A DNA stretch of 64,000 nt from RGIG3002 sp964449325 (lineage in GTDB: Bacteria > Bacillota > Clostridia > Lachnospirales > Lachnospiraceae). Position numbers and translations under genes: made by a program. This document shows positions 26,781 to 34,722 of the stretch, piece by piece. The notes under the pieces are model-generated. The model did no database searches. It saw nothing but the letters and a program-made list of their open reading frames with translations, and was not told the DNA's origin. Location of the stretch: NCBI GenBank assembly GCA_964449325.1, contig CAYUYJ010000016.1, positions 10,011 to 74,010 on the forward strand, written 5' to 3'. The stretch's first letter is position 1, and every line of letters begins with the position of its first letter.

Positions 26781-28082
26781 TTACTCCTCCAGATAACTGA
26801 GGTTCATGTCCACTCTTCCCTCAATTCCGTCGATTTTTCCGTTTGAACTGTATTGCCACATCTGATAATAGCCTTGATACAACGGTGTATCCCGATACTC
26901 TGCAAGCCATATCACATTCTTTTCCAGCCTGTCGGAAACGAGATTTTCATTCAGCCAGTTACGGCTTGCATATACGCCGGCATCCAACCCCGCATTTTTA
27001 ATTGTCGAACAGAATGCTTCGCAGACAAGTGTTCTTGTCTCTGCATCCAGCTTGTCCGCTCTCCCCTCTCCGCCTGCACCTTCCGTATCAATAAAGACGG
27101 GATAGGAAAGCTTGTACTTATCACAGAGCTTAATTACCATACTTGCCTCTTCCACAGCTTCTACCTCGTTGACTGCCTGCGTAAAGAAATACACTCCGAC
27201 CGGAATGTCTGAAGCAATTGCCCCTCTTATATTCTTTTCAAAGTAAGGGTCTTCCACAAGCGCCCCCGTAGAGGATCCCCGATAGCCAACACGGATAATG
27301 GCATACTGCACACCGGCTTCCTTCACCTTATCCCAATCGATTTCTTTATTCCATTTGGAAACATCAATACCAAATCTGGCATCTCCGTCCCGGCGGATTT
27401 TCGTATTTTCCGTTTCGTCCGCATCGTCATCGGCACCGTTTATTGCCGTATCCTCCAAAGCCGCATCGATTTCATCCTCCGTCTTAATGAGCAGAGAAAT
27501 ATCATCAATTGCCACATATTCCACGCGTTCTTTTACCTTTACCCTGGTGGGGTTTTCCGGTACTTTATATCCACTGATTCGGTTTAAGGAAACATAATAA
27601 TCTCCGGGTTTTAAATCGGCAATATATATCACACCGTCCTGGTCTAAATCTTTATATTCTCCGGCTCCGGCTTCCTTCTCTTCTCCGGCGCCTGTCAGAT
27701 TCACAAAAAAGCTTTCGCCCGATACCGGTTTTCCTTCATAATCCACAATCTGCACCCGCAAATCCTGTTCAATACTGGTCACCACCATTGACAGTTTGTT
27801 TGTTTCTCCGGTAGGGCGATATTTATCCAACAAAGATTCCGAGTTAAAAAAGGTTTCATCCTGCATAAATGCGGACAAATCGTCTCCAATCTGTCCCGTT
27901 GCCCGGTTAATCGTCTTTTCCTCCGGTGCGCTTTCTGCCTTCGTCACTACTTCCTGTTCTGTTTTTCCATTCAGGAAACGTCGCTCCACCACATCCCAAT
28001 TGGCGTAAATGACAATGCCGAATATCATCAATACCATCATCGTCATAATAAAGACAGCCGTATGCTTTAACTTAGAGTCCAT
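26781..28082 (-). CDS. Membrane-anchored GH25 lysozyme (small paralogue)
   Basis: 433 residues. Single N-terminal membrane anchor (about 8-27), then an acidic linker and a SpaA-like prealbumin-fold domain (about 95-200: EQDLRVQIVDYEGKPVSG, DGVIYIADLKPGDYYVSL). A GH25 muramidase domain (about 235-433) has FGIDVSKWNKEIDW, RVGYRGSSTGA, YPVFIDTEG, MWQYSS and the terminal DMNLSY. It should cleave MurNAc-GlcNAc bonds outside the cell. It is a paralogue of the 992-residue protein at 30.1-33.1 kb, without the Ig-like and acidic regions. The ATG at 28082 has GAGGTT upstream and overlaps the rfbA stop, so it is coupled to rfbA. A TTG 12 nt further up is less likely. Confidence 0.9.
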   Translation of the reverse strand: MDSKLKHTAVFIMTMMVLMIFGIVIYANWDVVERRFLNGKTEQEVVTKAESAPEEKTINRATGQIGDDLSAFMQDETFFNSESLLDKYRPTGETNKLSMVVTSIEQDLRVQIVDYEGKPVSGESFFVNLTGAGEEKEAGAGEYKDLDQDGVIYIADLKPGDYYVSLNRISGYKVPENPTRVKVKERVEYVAIDDISLLIKTEDEIDAALEDTAINGADDDADETENTKIRRDGDARFGIDVSKWNKEIDWDKVKEAGVQYAIIRVGYRGSSTGALVEDPYFEKNIRGAIASDIPVGVYFFTQAVNEVEAVEEASMVIKLCDKYKLSYPVFIDTEGAGGEGRADKLDAETRTLVCEAFCSTIKNAGLDAGVYASRNWLNENLVSDRLEKNVIWLAEYRDTPLYQGYYQMWQYSSNGKIDGIEGRVDMNLSYLEE

Positions 28083-28941
28083 TTGCAACCTCAACTAAGT
28101 ATTTTCCATAATTCGTTTTCATCAGCGGTTCTGCCAGCTTCAAAAGCTGCTCTCTTGTAATAAAGCCTCTCTTATAAGCAATTTCCTCAATACAGGAAAT
28201 GTAAAGCCCTTGTCTTTTTTGGAAAGCTGCCACAAAATCCGCAGCATCCAAAAGGGAATCATGATTTCCCGTATCCAGCCAGGCAAAGCCTCTTCCCAAA
28301 GTTTCTACCTGCAGTGTGCCCCTTTTTAAATACTCATTATTTATACTCGTAATTTCAATCTCTCCTCTGGCAGAAGGTTTTACGTTCTTCGCAATTTCCA
28401 CTACATCATTGTCATAAAAATAAAGTCCCGGCACCGCATAGTTACTCTTTGGATGTTCCGGCTTTTCCTCAATGGAAAGTGCTTTTCCGTTCTCGTCAAA
28501 TTCTACTACACCGTACTCTCTCGGATCTCTAACATAATATCCGAAAATAGTAGCACCTTGCTCTCTTGCCGCCGCATTTTTCAATACCTTGGAAAAGCTT
28601 TGTCCGTAAAAAATATTATCGCCCAGAACCAGTGCAACGCTGTCATCTCCGATAAAATCCGCACCAATAATAAAGGCATCTGCCAAGCCTCTCGGACTCT
28701 CCTGCACTGCATACTGAAAAGTAAGCCCAAGCTGCTCCCCTGTGCCGAACAATTCTTCAAACACCGGTAAATCTCTTGGTGTGGAAATAATCAAAATCTC
28801 CCTGATTCCCGCCAACATCAGTGTAGACAACGGATAATATATCATCGGTTTGTCGTAAACCGGCATAATCTGTTTTGAAATTGCTTTCGTTAGCGGATAC
28901 AGTCTCGTACCCGAACCTCCTGCTAAAATAATTCCTTTCAT
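28072..28941 (-). CDS. rfbA: Glucose-1-phosphate thymidylyltransferase
   Basis: 289-residue cytoplasmic nucleotidyltransferase making dTDP-glucose from dTTP and glucose 1-phosphate. KGIILAGGSGTRLYPLT is the signature nucleotide-binding loop. KQIMPVYDKPMIYYPLS, LVLGDNIFYG (metal and substrate aspartate), EKPEHPKSNYAVPGLYFYD and WLDTGNHDSLLDA follow. Start ATG 28941 has a perfect AAAGGAGG 8 nt before it; an in-frame start 24 nt upstream is ignored. A hairpin at 28981-29011 lies between it and rfbB. Confidence 0.97.
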   Translation of the reverse strand: MKGIILAGGSGTRLYPLTKAISKQIMPVYDKPMIYYPLSTLMLAGIREILIISTPRDLPVFEELFGTGEQLGLTFQYAVQESPRGLADAFIIGADFIGDDSVALVLGDNIFYGQSFSKVLKNAAAREQGATIFGYYVRDPREYGVVEFDENGKALSIEEKPEHPKSNYAVPGLYFYDNDVVEIAKNVKPSARGEIEITSINNEYLKRGTLQVETLGRGFAWLDTGNHDSLLDAADFVAAFQKRQGLYISCIEEIAYKRGFITREQLLKLAEPLMKTNYGKYLVEVANGL

Positions 28942-28980
28942 GAAAGAACCTCCTTTATTTTCCATCTTTTAAACGCACCG

Positions 28981-29011
28981 AATGGGAACGGTTTAAAAAA
29001 CCGTCCCCATT
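28981..29011 (-). other. Intercistronic hairpin between rfbB and rfbA
   Basis: 14-bp arms AATGGGAACGGTTT (28981-28994) and AAACCGTCCCCATT (28998-29011) with one mismatch and a 3-nt loop. There is no T-run on the minus-strand 3' side. It is more likely an RNA-processing or stabilising stem than a full terminator. Confidence 0.6.
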
Positions 29012-29015
29012 TCAC

Positions 29016-30092
29016 TTACTTATACATCTCAGCGTAATATTTCTGATAATCTCCGCTTGTCACATTTTTCATCCACTCTTCGTTTTCAAAAAACCATTTA
29101 ATGGTAAGCTTAATTCCGTCTTTAAACATTGTCTCCGGCTCCCATCCGATTTCCGCCTTTATCTTGTCAGGAGCAATGGCATACCTTCTGTCGTGCCCCT
29201 TTCTGTCTTCCACGTAAGTAATCAAATCCTTGCTTACCAACGCCTTTCTCGGGTCTCCCTCCGGCAGCATCTCCTGTAATGTATCTATAATAATATTGAT
29301 AATCTCAATATTTTGTTTCTCGTTGTGCCCTCCGATATTATAGGTTTCAAAAAGTCGTCCCTTTTCCTGAACCATATCGATTGCTTTGGCATGGTCTTCC
29401 ACATACAGCCAGTCGCGCACATTTTTTCCGTCTCCGTAAACCGGAAGCTTCTTTCCCTGCAATGCATTGTTGATAATAAGCGGAATCAGCTTTTCCGGAA
29501 ACTGGAATGGTCCGTAATTGTTGGAGCAGTTCGTAATATTTGCCGGAAATTTGTACGTATCCATATAGGATTTTACCAACATATCAGAGCTCGCTTTACT
29601 TGCCGAATAGGGGCTGTGAGGCGCATAAGGTGTTGTCTCATAAAAATATTCTCCGTCATTTTCCAAAGAACCATACACCTCGTCCGTGGAAACATGAAGG
29701 AATTTTTTCCCTTCTTTAAAACTGCCATCCGGTAATTCCCATGCTGCTTTTGCGCAGTTTAACATAACCGCCGTTCCAAGTACATTGGTCTGTACAAACA
29801 CCTCCGGATTACGGATGCTTCTGTCTACATGACTCTCGGCTGCAAAATGTACCACTCTGTCAATATCATTTTCTGCAAAAATCCTGCTGATAGCTTCTTT
29901 ATCGCAAATGTTTGCTTTTACAAAAGTATAATTGCTTCTGCCTTCCACATCCTTTAAATTTTCAAGGTTTCCGGCATAAGTAAGTGCATCCACATTGATG
30001 ATGCGAATTTCATCTCCATATTTCTTAAACATATAATGGATGTAATTGGAGCCGATAAATCCGGCACCGCCTGTAACTAAGTAAGTTCTCAT
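29016..30092 (-). CDS. rfbB: dTDP-glucose 4,6-dehydratase
   Basis: 358-residue NAD-dependent SDR enzyme, second step of dTDP-rhamnose and dTDP-amino-sugar pathways. N-terminal Rossmann loop TGGAGFIGSNY, HFAAESHVDRSI, STDEVYGSL, the catalytic YSASKASSD (Tyr and Lys), NCSNNYGPFQFPEKL, and the C-terminal half characteristic of RmlB. ATG 30092 is preferred to one 12 nt upstream, because the A/G-rich RBS then has a sensible spacer. Its product can also feed the RffA-type aminotransferase at 44-45 kb. Confidence 0.96.
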   Translation of the reverse strand: MRTYLVTGGAGFIGSNYIHYMFKKYGDEIRIINVDALTYAGNLENLKDVEGRSNYTFVKANICDKEAISRIFAENDIDRVVHFAAESHVDRSIRNPEVFVQTNVLGTAVMLNCAKAAWELPDGSFKEGKKFLHVSTDEVYGSLENDGEYFYETTPYAPHSPYSASKASSDMLVKSYMDTYKFPANITNCSNNYGPFQFPEKLIPLIINNALQGKKLPVYGDGKNVRDWLYVEDHAKAIDMVQEKGRLFETYNIGGHNEKQNIEIINIIIDTLQEMLPEGDPRKALVSKDLITYVEDRKGHDRRYAIAPDKIKAEIGWEPETMFKDGIKLTIKWFFENEEWMKNVTSGDYQKYYAEMYK

Positions 30093-30114
30093 ATTTTTCC
30101 CCATTTCCTAATTA

Positions 30115-33093
30115 TTAGTACCCAAGATAACTAAGATTCATATCTACATTACCTTTAATACCGTTCACACTGCCTTTGGATGTATACTGCCACATATGGT
30201 ATTTTCCACCGTAACTGGGCTGTGCTGCATACTGCGCCAGCCAAATCTTATAGGAAGAACCAAGACTTCCCGTATTAATCTTGCTGTTCAGCCATGTTTT
30301 GTTTGCATAAATTCCTGTTGCATAACCGGAATTCGCAATAGTCTGACAGAAGGCATTGCAGACCGCTGTCCGCACCTCTGCGCTAATGGAATCTGCCCGA
30401 CCTCCGCTTGCTTCTACATCCAAAAATACCGGATAAGAAATCTTGTAACCGCTGATTAAACTCAGAACCATAGAGGCTTCTTCCACCGCTTCCACTTCAT
30501 TGACCGCCTGTGTAAAGAAATATATTCCTACCTTCAATCCGGCTGCACTGGCACCCTTAATATTTGCCCTGAATTTTGGATCCTCAATCAGTGCCCCCGT
30601 GGAAGAACCACGATATCCGCAACGGATAATCACATAATTCACACCGGAATTTTTCACGGCATTCCAGTCAATATCTCCATTCCACTTGGAAACATCAATG
30701 CCCAGTACGCCGGAACTTGCTATCAGTGCTCCTGTATCCTTATCAAAATTGTAGGTAGCTCCCTGAATTATCTGCGTACCCTTTACCACATTTCCGTTTG
30801 CATCATAATAGTATACACTACCTTCTATGGTCTGCCAACCCGTATATTTGTATGCAGCAGATTTAATATAAAATTTGTCATATTTATAGTAATCTGCATA
30901 AACTGCCGCAACATATTCTCCTGCTGCATTTTTAATGTATACCTGATTCCCGTTATTATCCTTTAAAGCAGTCTTGGTATCATTTTTAGCATCATTGACT
31001 GCTTCCGCTGTCACGGTTACGGAGCAGGTTGCGCTGACTCCGTTCGCCGTTGCCGTAATGGTTGCCGTCCCTGCCTTTTTGGCAGCTACTACACCACTGC
31101 CGTCTACACCGGCAACGGATGAATCCGAGCTTGTCCATGTCACGGATGAATTCGCTCCTGTTACTGACGCGGTGAGCGTAGCTTTCTCTCCTACTTTTAA
31201 AGACAAAGAAGAAGGCGAAATAGTTGTTCCTACGGAAGAAATATTTACAGTACACGTTGCCGTAGTGCCGTTTGCAGAGGCAGTTATCGTTACGGTTCCG
31301 CTCTTTAACCCGGTTACCAAACCATTTCCGTCCACGTTCGCTACAGAGGAATCCGAGCTTGTCCATGTTATCGTGGAACCATCATTGGTCGATGCACTCA
31401 TTTGTACTGTCTCTCCGGGATAAATAGAGGCATCGCCGGTATTCATCGTGATTGTTGTCGGTATTGCTGTTACCGTTACCGCACACGTCACGGATGACAT
31501 GCCTCCTTCCCCATTCACAATTGCAGTAACGGTTACCGTTCCTGCACTTAACCCGCTCACAAAACCATTTCCGTCTACAGATGCCACACTCGGATCAGAG
31601 CTCATCCATGTCACGGTTCCGTCACTGACAGTTGCATATAATTGTACCGTCTGCCCTACCATAATTGATACAGCTGATGTATTCAGACAAATCGTCGGTG
31701 CTACCGTTGCCTGAGATTCTTGTGGTGCAGACAAACGCAGGAAAGAACTTAACCTTGGAGCACTCGCAACCGTAGAAGGGTCTGTGATTGTAGATTTATT
31801 AATCTCTTTATAACTGTTTCCATCCGCTATTTCCGTCTTTGTGCTTTCCACAAAAGCTACCGTATCCTGAACTGTAGATTCCACGACGGTCTCCTGTACC
31901 TTTGTATCTTCTGCCGCAGCATTTACTTCCGCTTCTGTTTTGATTTCATCCGCTACGTCTACTTTTTTATATTCGATTTTATCCTTTACCGTCACATTCT
32001 GTGCTTCCGTAGAAATATCATATTCCTCATACCCTTCCAGTTTCACCATGGCAACCTGAAATTTTCCGGCTTTAAGACCCTTCTGATAAATAATACCGTC
32101 CATATCTTCATCAATCAGAGTATACGTCTTCTTATCCGCATCCACCACTTCTACCTCAAAGGGCACACTGGCAATCAGCTTGCCTGATTTCTTATTAATA
32201 AATTTGATTTTTAAATCCTGTTGAATGGAAGAAAGATTCATGGAAACCTGTATTTCTCCGACCTTAGTTTCTTCCGTTTCCTCCTCCGTTTCTTTCATCT
32301 CTTCTTCTGCAAGCATGGCCGCCTCCTGTTTTGCCAGCTTCGCATCCGATACTGCTAACAGCCCACTCTCGCCAATCACACCAATATCATCCAGTTCCGT
32401 TCCAAGATTGGCAAAAGCCGCCACCTGACGTTCCCCTGCCTTAGCACTTGCAAACATACTGCCTGCCACAATAGCAAAAATAAGTACCAGCGCACCGGTA
32501 GAAGCAATCAGCCTGTCCATACTGCTCATATTACTCAAAAAAGCGATTACTCTGCCGATCACATTTCCTACTCCGCGAGACTTTTCGTCCTCATCATAAG
32601 CATCCTCGTAGTATTCGTCCTCGTAATACTCGTCACCATACTCATCCATTTCGTAATAAGTTTCATCTTCGGATTCCTCTTCTGTCTCGTAGTATTCTTC
32701 ATCCTCCATTTCATCCTGTTCGTAATATTCCACGCCTTCTTCTGCTTCGTAATACTCTGTTTCCTCCAATTCGTAATATCCCGCATCATCCTCTGTTTCT
32801 TCTGCCCCGTAATACTCCTCGTCATTCCCTGCTTCTGCTGCTTCGTAGTATTCCTCGTCCTCTTCCAGTTCGTAATATTCTATATCATTTTCACTTTCTT
32901 CTATTTCCTCTTCCTCGTAATCCGCCTCTTCTTCCGAATCCTCAATTTCATAAAATTCTATTTCTTCGTCCGCATCGTCATCCTCCGACACTTCATCCAT
33001 TTCCTCATATTCTTCATCAAGATTCATAACCTCGAAGTCATCTTCTGTATATTCAGCCTGCTCGTCTTTACTCCTGCCAAAAAATCTTCCCAT
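30115..33093 (-). CDS. Giant GH25 lysozyme with acidic Tyr-Tyr tail and Ig-like repeats
   Basis: 992 residues. Residues 1-170 are almost all Glu/Asp/Tyr with about ten Tyr-Tyr pairs, mostly as EYYE, and should lie in the cytoplasm. One membrane segment follows (about 195-217), then an acidic linker and a SpaA-like domain shared with the smaller paralogue (DLKIKFINKKSGKLI, DGIIYQKGLKAGKF). Next come three BIG2 Ig-like domains (about 465-715, TWTSSDSSVA pattern), a cell-wall-binding-like Gly/Tyr repeat, and a C-terminal GH25 muramidase (about 775-992; LGIDVSKWNGDIDW, YPVFLDVEASGG, MWQYTS, DMNLSY). First gene of the rfb operon. The tail is the odd part; I know no function for it. Confidence 0.9.
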   Translation of the reverse strand: MGRFFGRSKDEQAEYTEDDFEVMNLDEEYEEMDEVSEDDDADEEIEFYEIEDSEEEADYEEEEIEESENDIEYYELEEDEEYYEAAEAGNDEEYYGAEETEDDAGYYELEETEYYEAEEGVEYYEQDEMEDEEYYETEEESEDETYYEMDEYGDEYYEDEYYEDAYDEDEKSRGVGNVIGRVIAFLSNMSSMDRLIASTGALVLIFAIVAGSMFASAKAGERQVAAFANLGTELDDIGVIGESGLLAVSDAKLAKQEAAMLAEEEMKETEEETEETKVGEIQVSMNLSSIQQDLKIKFINKKSGKLIASVPFEVEVVDADKKTYTLIDEDMDGIIYQKGLKAGKFQVAMVKLEGYEEYDISTEAQNVTVKDKIEYKKVDVADEIKTEAEVNAAAEDTKVQETVVESTVQDTVAFVESTKTEIADGNSYKEINKSTITDPSTVASAPRLSSFLRLSAPQESQATVAPTICLNTSAVSIMVGQTVQLYATVSDGTVTWMSSDPSVASVDGNGFVSGLSAGTVTVTAIVNGEGGMSSVTCAVTVTAIPTTITMNTGDASIYPGETVQMSASTNDGSTITWTSSDSSVANVDGNGLVTGLKSGTVTITASANGTTATCTVNISSVGTTISPSSLSLKVGEKATLTASVTGANSSVTWTSSDSSVAGVDGSGVVAAKKAGTATITATANGVSATCSVTVTAEAVNDAKNDTKTALKDNNGNQVYIKNAAGEYVAAVYADYYKYDKFYIKSAAYKYTGWQTIEGSVYYYDANGNVVKGTQIIQGATYNFDKDTGALIASSGVLGIDVSKWNGDIDWNAVKNSGVNYVIIRCGYRGSSTGALIEDPKFRANIKGASAAGLKVGIYFFTQAVNEVEAVEEASMVLSLISGYKISYPVFLDVEASGGRADSISAEVRTAVCNAFCQTIANSGYATGIYANKTWLNSKINTGSLGSSYKIWLAQYAAQPSYGGKYHMWQYTSKGSVNGIKGNVDMNLSYLGY
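30995..31715 (-). repeat. Three tandem BIG2 domain repeats
   Basis: Within the giant GH25 gene, DNA repeats about every 230-260 bp. Near-identical stretches encoding SSDSSVA recur around 31110, 31350 and 31590 (GGATGAATCCGAGCTTGTCC and close variants). Each unit encodes one Ig-like group 2 domain of about 80 residues. Near-identity makes copy-number change by recombination possible. Confidence 0.8.
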
Positions 33094-33133
33094 TACTTAT
33101 GTTGACCTTTCTAATACTTAACATTTTTGTAAC

Positions 33134-33162
33134 ATTATATCATCAATCCCCCCCGCGTTCAA
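33134..33162 (-). promoter_or_regulatory. Near-consensus sigma-A promoter for the GH25-rfb operon
   Basis: On the minus strand TTGAAC (33157-33162), exactly 17 nt, then TATAAT (33134-33139), about 40 nt before the GH25 start. The spacer carries a run of seven G. It is probably the main promoter of the downstream polysaccharide locus. Confidence 0.8.
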
Positions 33163-33338
33163 GAATATTTCCCCATTCCCATACTTTTCCTGTTGCATTT
33201 TTCACTTTTCTACCGCCCGTCTCCTGTCAAGTTTTGTCGAACACTTAACCCGCAGATGTATTGACTTTTTTCGCTATAAATGCAACAATTTATAAACATA
33301 GGTTACATAAAATGTGTAAATAAAAAGGGGAAATTTAT

Positions 33339-33623
33339 ATGATGTATATGCACTATTGCAGGGTTTGCCACAGAACTCATCTGTTGAACGGACATAAGCA
33401 GTTCTGTCCGAAATGCAACGAGCCGCTGACAGAACTGCGCATTTCCTATATGGATTATGTCAGTATGGATATGGAAGAACGGGAAGCTTTCAAAGAACGG
33501 TGCGCAGATGAAAGACAGCTTGCAGAATTAAGTACTACCTACCGTATGTTTAAATACAGCAAATGGTATAAAGAATCTTTAAAGAAAGAACATAACGAGG
33601 AAATAGAATCTTTCAATTCTTAA
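33339..33623 (+). CDS. Zinc-ribbon small protein, function unknown
   Basis: 94 residues, not recognised as a named family. Two CxxC knuckles at C7/C10 (CRVC) and C23/C26 (CPKC), spaced like a rubredoxin or zinc-ribbon fold, are followed by an acidic helical C-terminus without membrane segments. RBS AAAAGGGG precedes the ATG by about 8 nt. A TTGACT (33261-33266) with AACAAT 17 nt later may be its promoter. It stands alone on the plus strand between two minus-strand glycan loci, 80 bp before an SGNH-like gene. It could bind nucleic acid or a partner protein, or serve as a metal-dependent regulator; nothing in the sequence decides. Confidence 0.75.
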   Translation: MMYMHYCRVCHRTHLLNGHKQFCPKCNEPLTELRISYMDYVSMDMEEREAFKERCADERQLAELSTTYRMFKYSKWYKESLKKEHNEEIESFNS

Positions 33624-33703
33624 AAAATAATGAACCAGTGGATTTTTTTTCTTAATTTTAGTACAATAACCCATATATGTTTGTGTAATATGGAGGCTGA
33701 AAC

Positions 33704-34675
33704 ATGAAAAATCTAAAAGATATGAAAATAAATCCTCATCTTGTCATCTGGGTGATTATCGGTATTCTGCTGATTGTCAGTATTGTAAAAATTATCATTT
33801 GGAACATCGGTACAAAATCCGATTATGACCCTAACAACATTACGGATGAATTCACTACGGAAGCCTTGGATACCATTTACAAGGTCAACACTTCCAAAAT
33901 CGAAGGTTATGTAGATGATGGAATTACAAACGTACTCCTTTTGGGAAATGACCCGATTACCGATAAAACCGGTGAAGGAAGTATCGCTTCTCTGGTTGCC
34001 GGAAAAACGCAGGCAAACGTATCGGATGCCGGTTTTGCAGGCACCTGTGTTGCTGCCAAAAACAGCATTTATGCCGAAGACTATCCGATGGATGCATTCA
34101 GCCTGTCTTATCTGACAAAGGCAATGTGTGACAGCGATTACTCCATGCAGGAGGCAGTTCTTTCTGCCGGCAATGTAAACGCAGATTTTGCTTCTTCTTT
34201 AGAAGTGTTAAAAAATACTGATTACTCTAAACTGGACGTGCTTGTTTTTCTGTACGATGCCAGTGATTATCTGCAAACGCGTAATCTTTATGATGAAAAC
34301 AATCCATTGAACGTAGGAACCTATACCGGAGCACTTCGTGCTTCCGCAACACAGATTAAAGAAAAATATCCTCACATACGGATTATTTTCATGACACCAT
34401 ACTTTGCAAGTGTGGTTGCCGAGGACGGCTCTTATTTAAGCGGAGACACAACCAACCTTGGTTGCGGCACAATTCCGAACTATCTGCTGTTCTCCATTGA
34501 TGTCGGAAATGAATGCATGTTTACGGTAATTGACAATTATTACGGAACGATTATTGAAGATACCGCTTCCGAATATCTGACCGACAACATTCATCTAAAC
34601 GATAAAGGACGCGAAGCCATCGCTGACCGTCTGGCAGAGACTATCGGAATCCCGAAAGAAGACATGCGCCGCTAG
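33704..34675 (+). CDS. Membrane-anchored SGNH-hydrolase-like protein lacking the GDS nucleophile motif
   Basis: 323 residues. One N-terminal membrane segment (about 13-35), then an extracellular alpha/beta domain. The fold is suggested by VLLLGND near residue 78 (position of block I, normally GDS), VLVFLYDASDY, IIFMTPYF, and the C-terminal block V-like DNIHLNDKGREAIADRLA with Asp and His. The expected serine nucleophile is replaced: GND instead of GDS. It may therefore be inactive, use another residue, or bind glycan without cleaving it. RBS GGAGG is 7 nt before the ATG. It lies between two polysaccharide loci and ends in a strong terminator, so a role in surface glycan modification is plausible but unproven. 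Confidence 0.65.
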   Translation: MKNLKDMKINPHLVIWVIIGILLIVSIVKIIIWNIGTKSDYDPNNITDEFTTEALDTIYKVNTSKIEGYVDDGITNVLLLGNDPITDKTGEGSIASLVAGKTQANVSDAGFAGTCVAAKNSIYAEDYPMDAFSLSYLTKAMCDSDYSMQEAVLSAGNVNADFASSLEVLKNTDYSKLDVLVFLYDASDYLQTRNLYDENNPLNVGTYTGALRASATQIKEKYPHIRIIFMTPYFASVVAEDGSYLSGDTTNLGCGTIPNYLLFSIDVGNECMFTVIDNYYGTIIEDTASEYLTDNIHLNDKGREAIADRLAETIGIPKEDMRR

Positions 34676-34685
34676 GCGTACCCGA

Positions 34686-34722
34686 AAAAGGACGTATCCC
34701 CTTACGAAGATACGTCCTTTTC
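34686..34722. terminator. Bidirectional terminator
   Basis: GGACGTATC (34690-34698) pairs perfectly with GATACGTCC (34709-34717), with A-rich left and T-rich right flanks. It serves the plus-strand SGNH-like gene and the convergent minus-strand epimerase gene. Confidence 0.9.
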
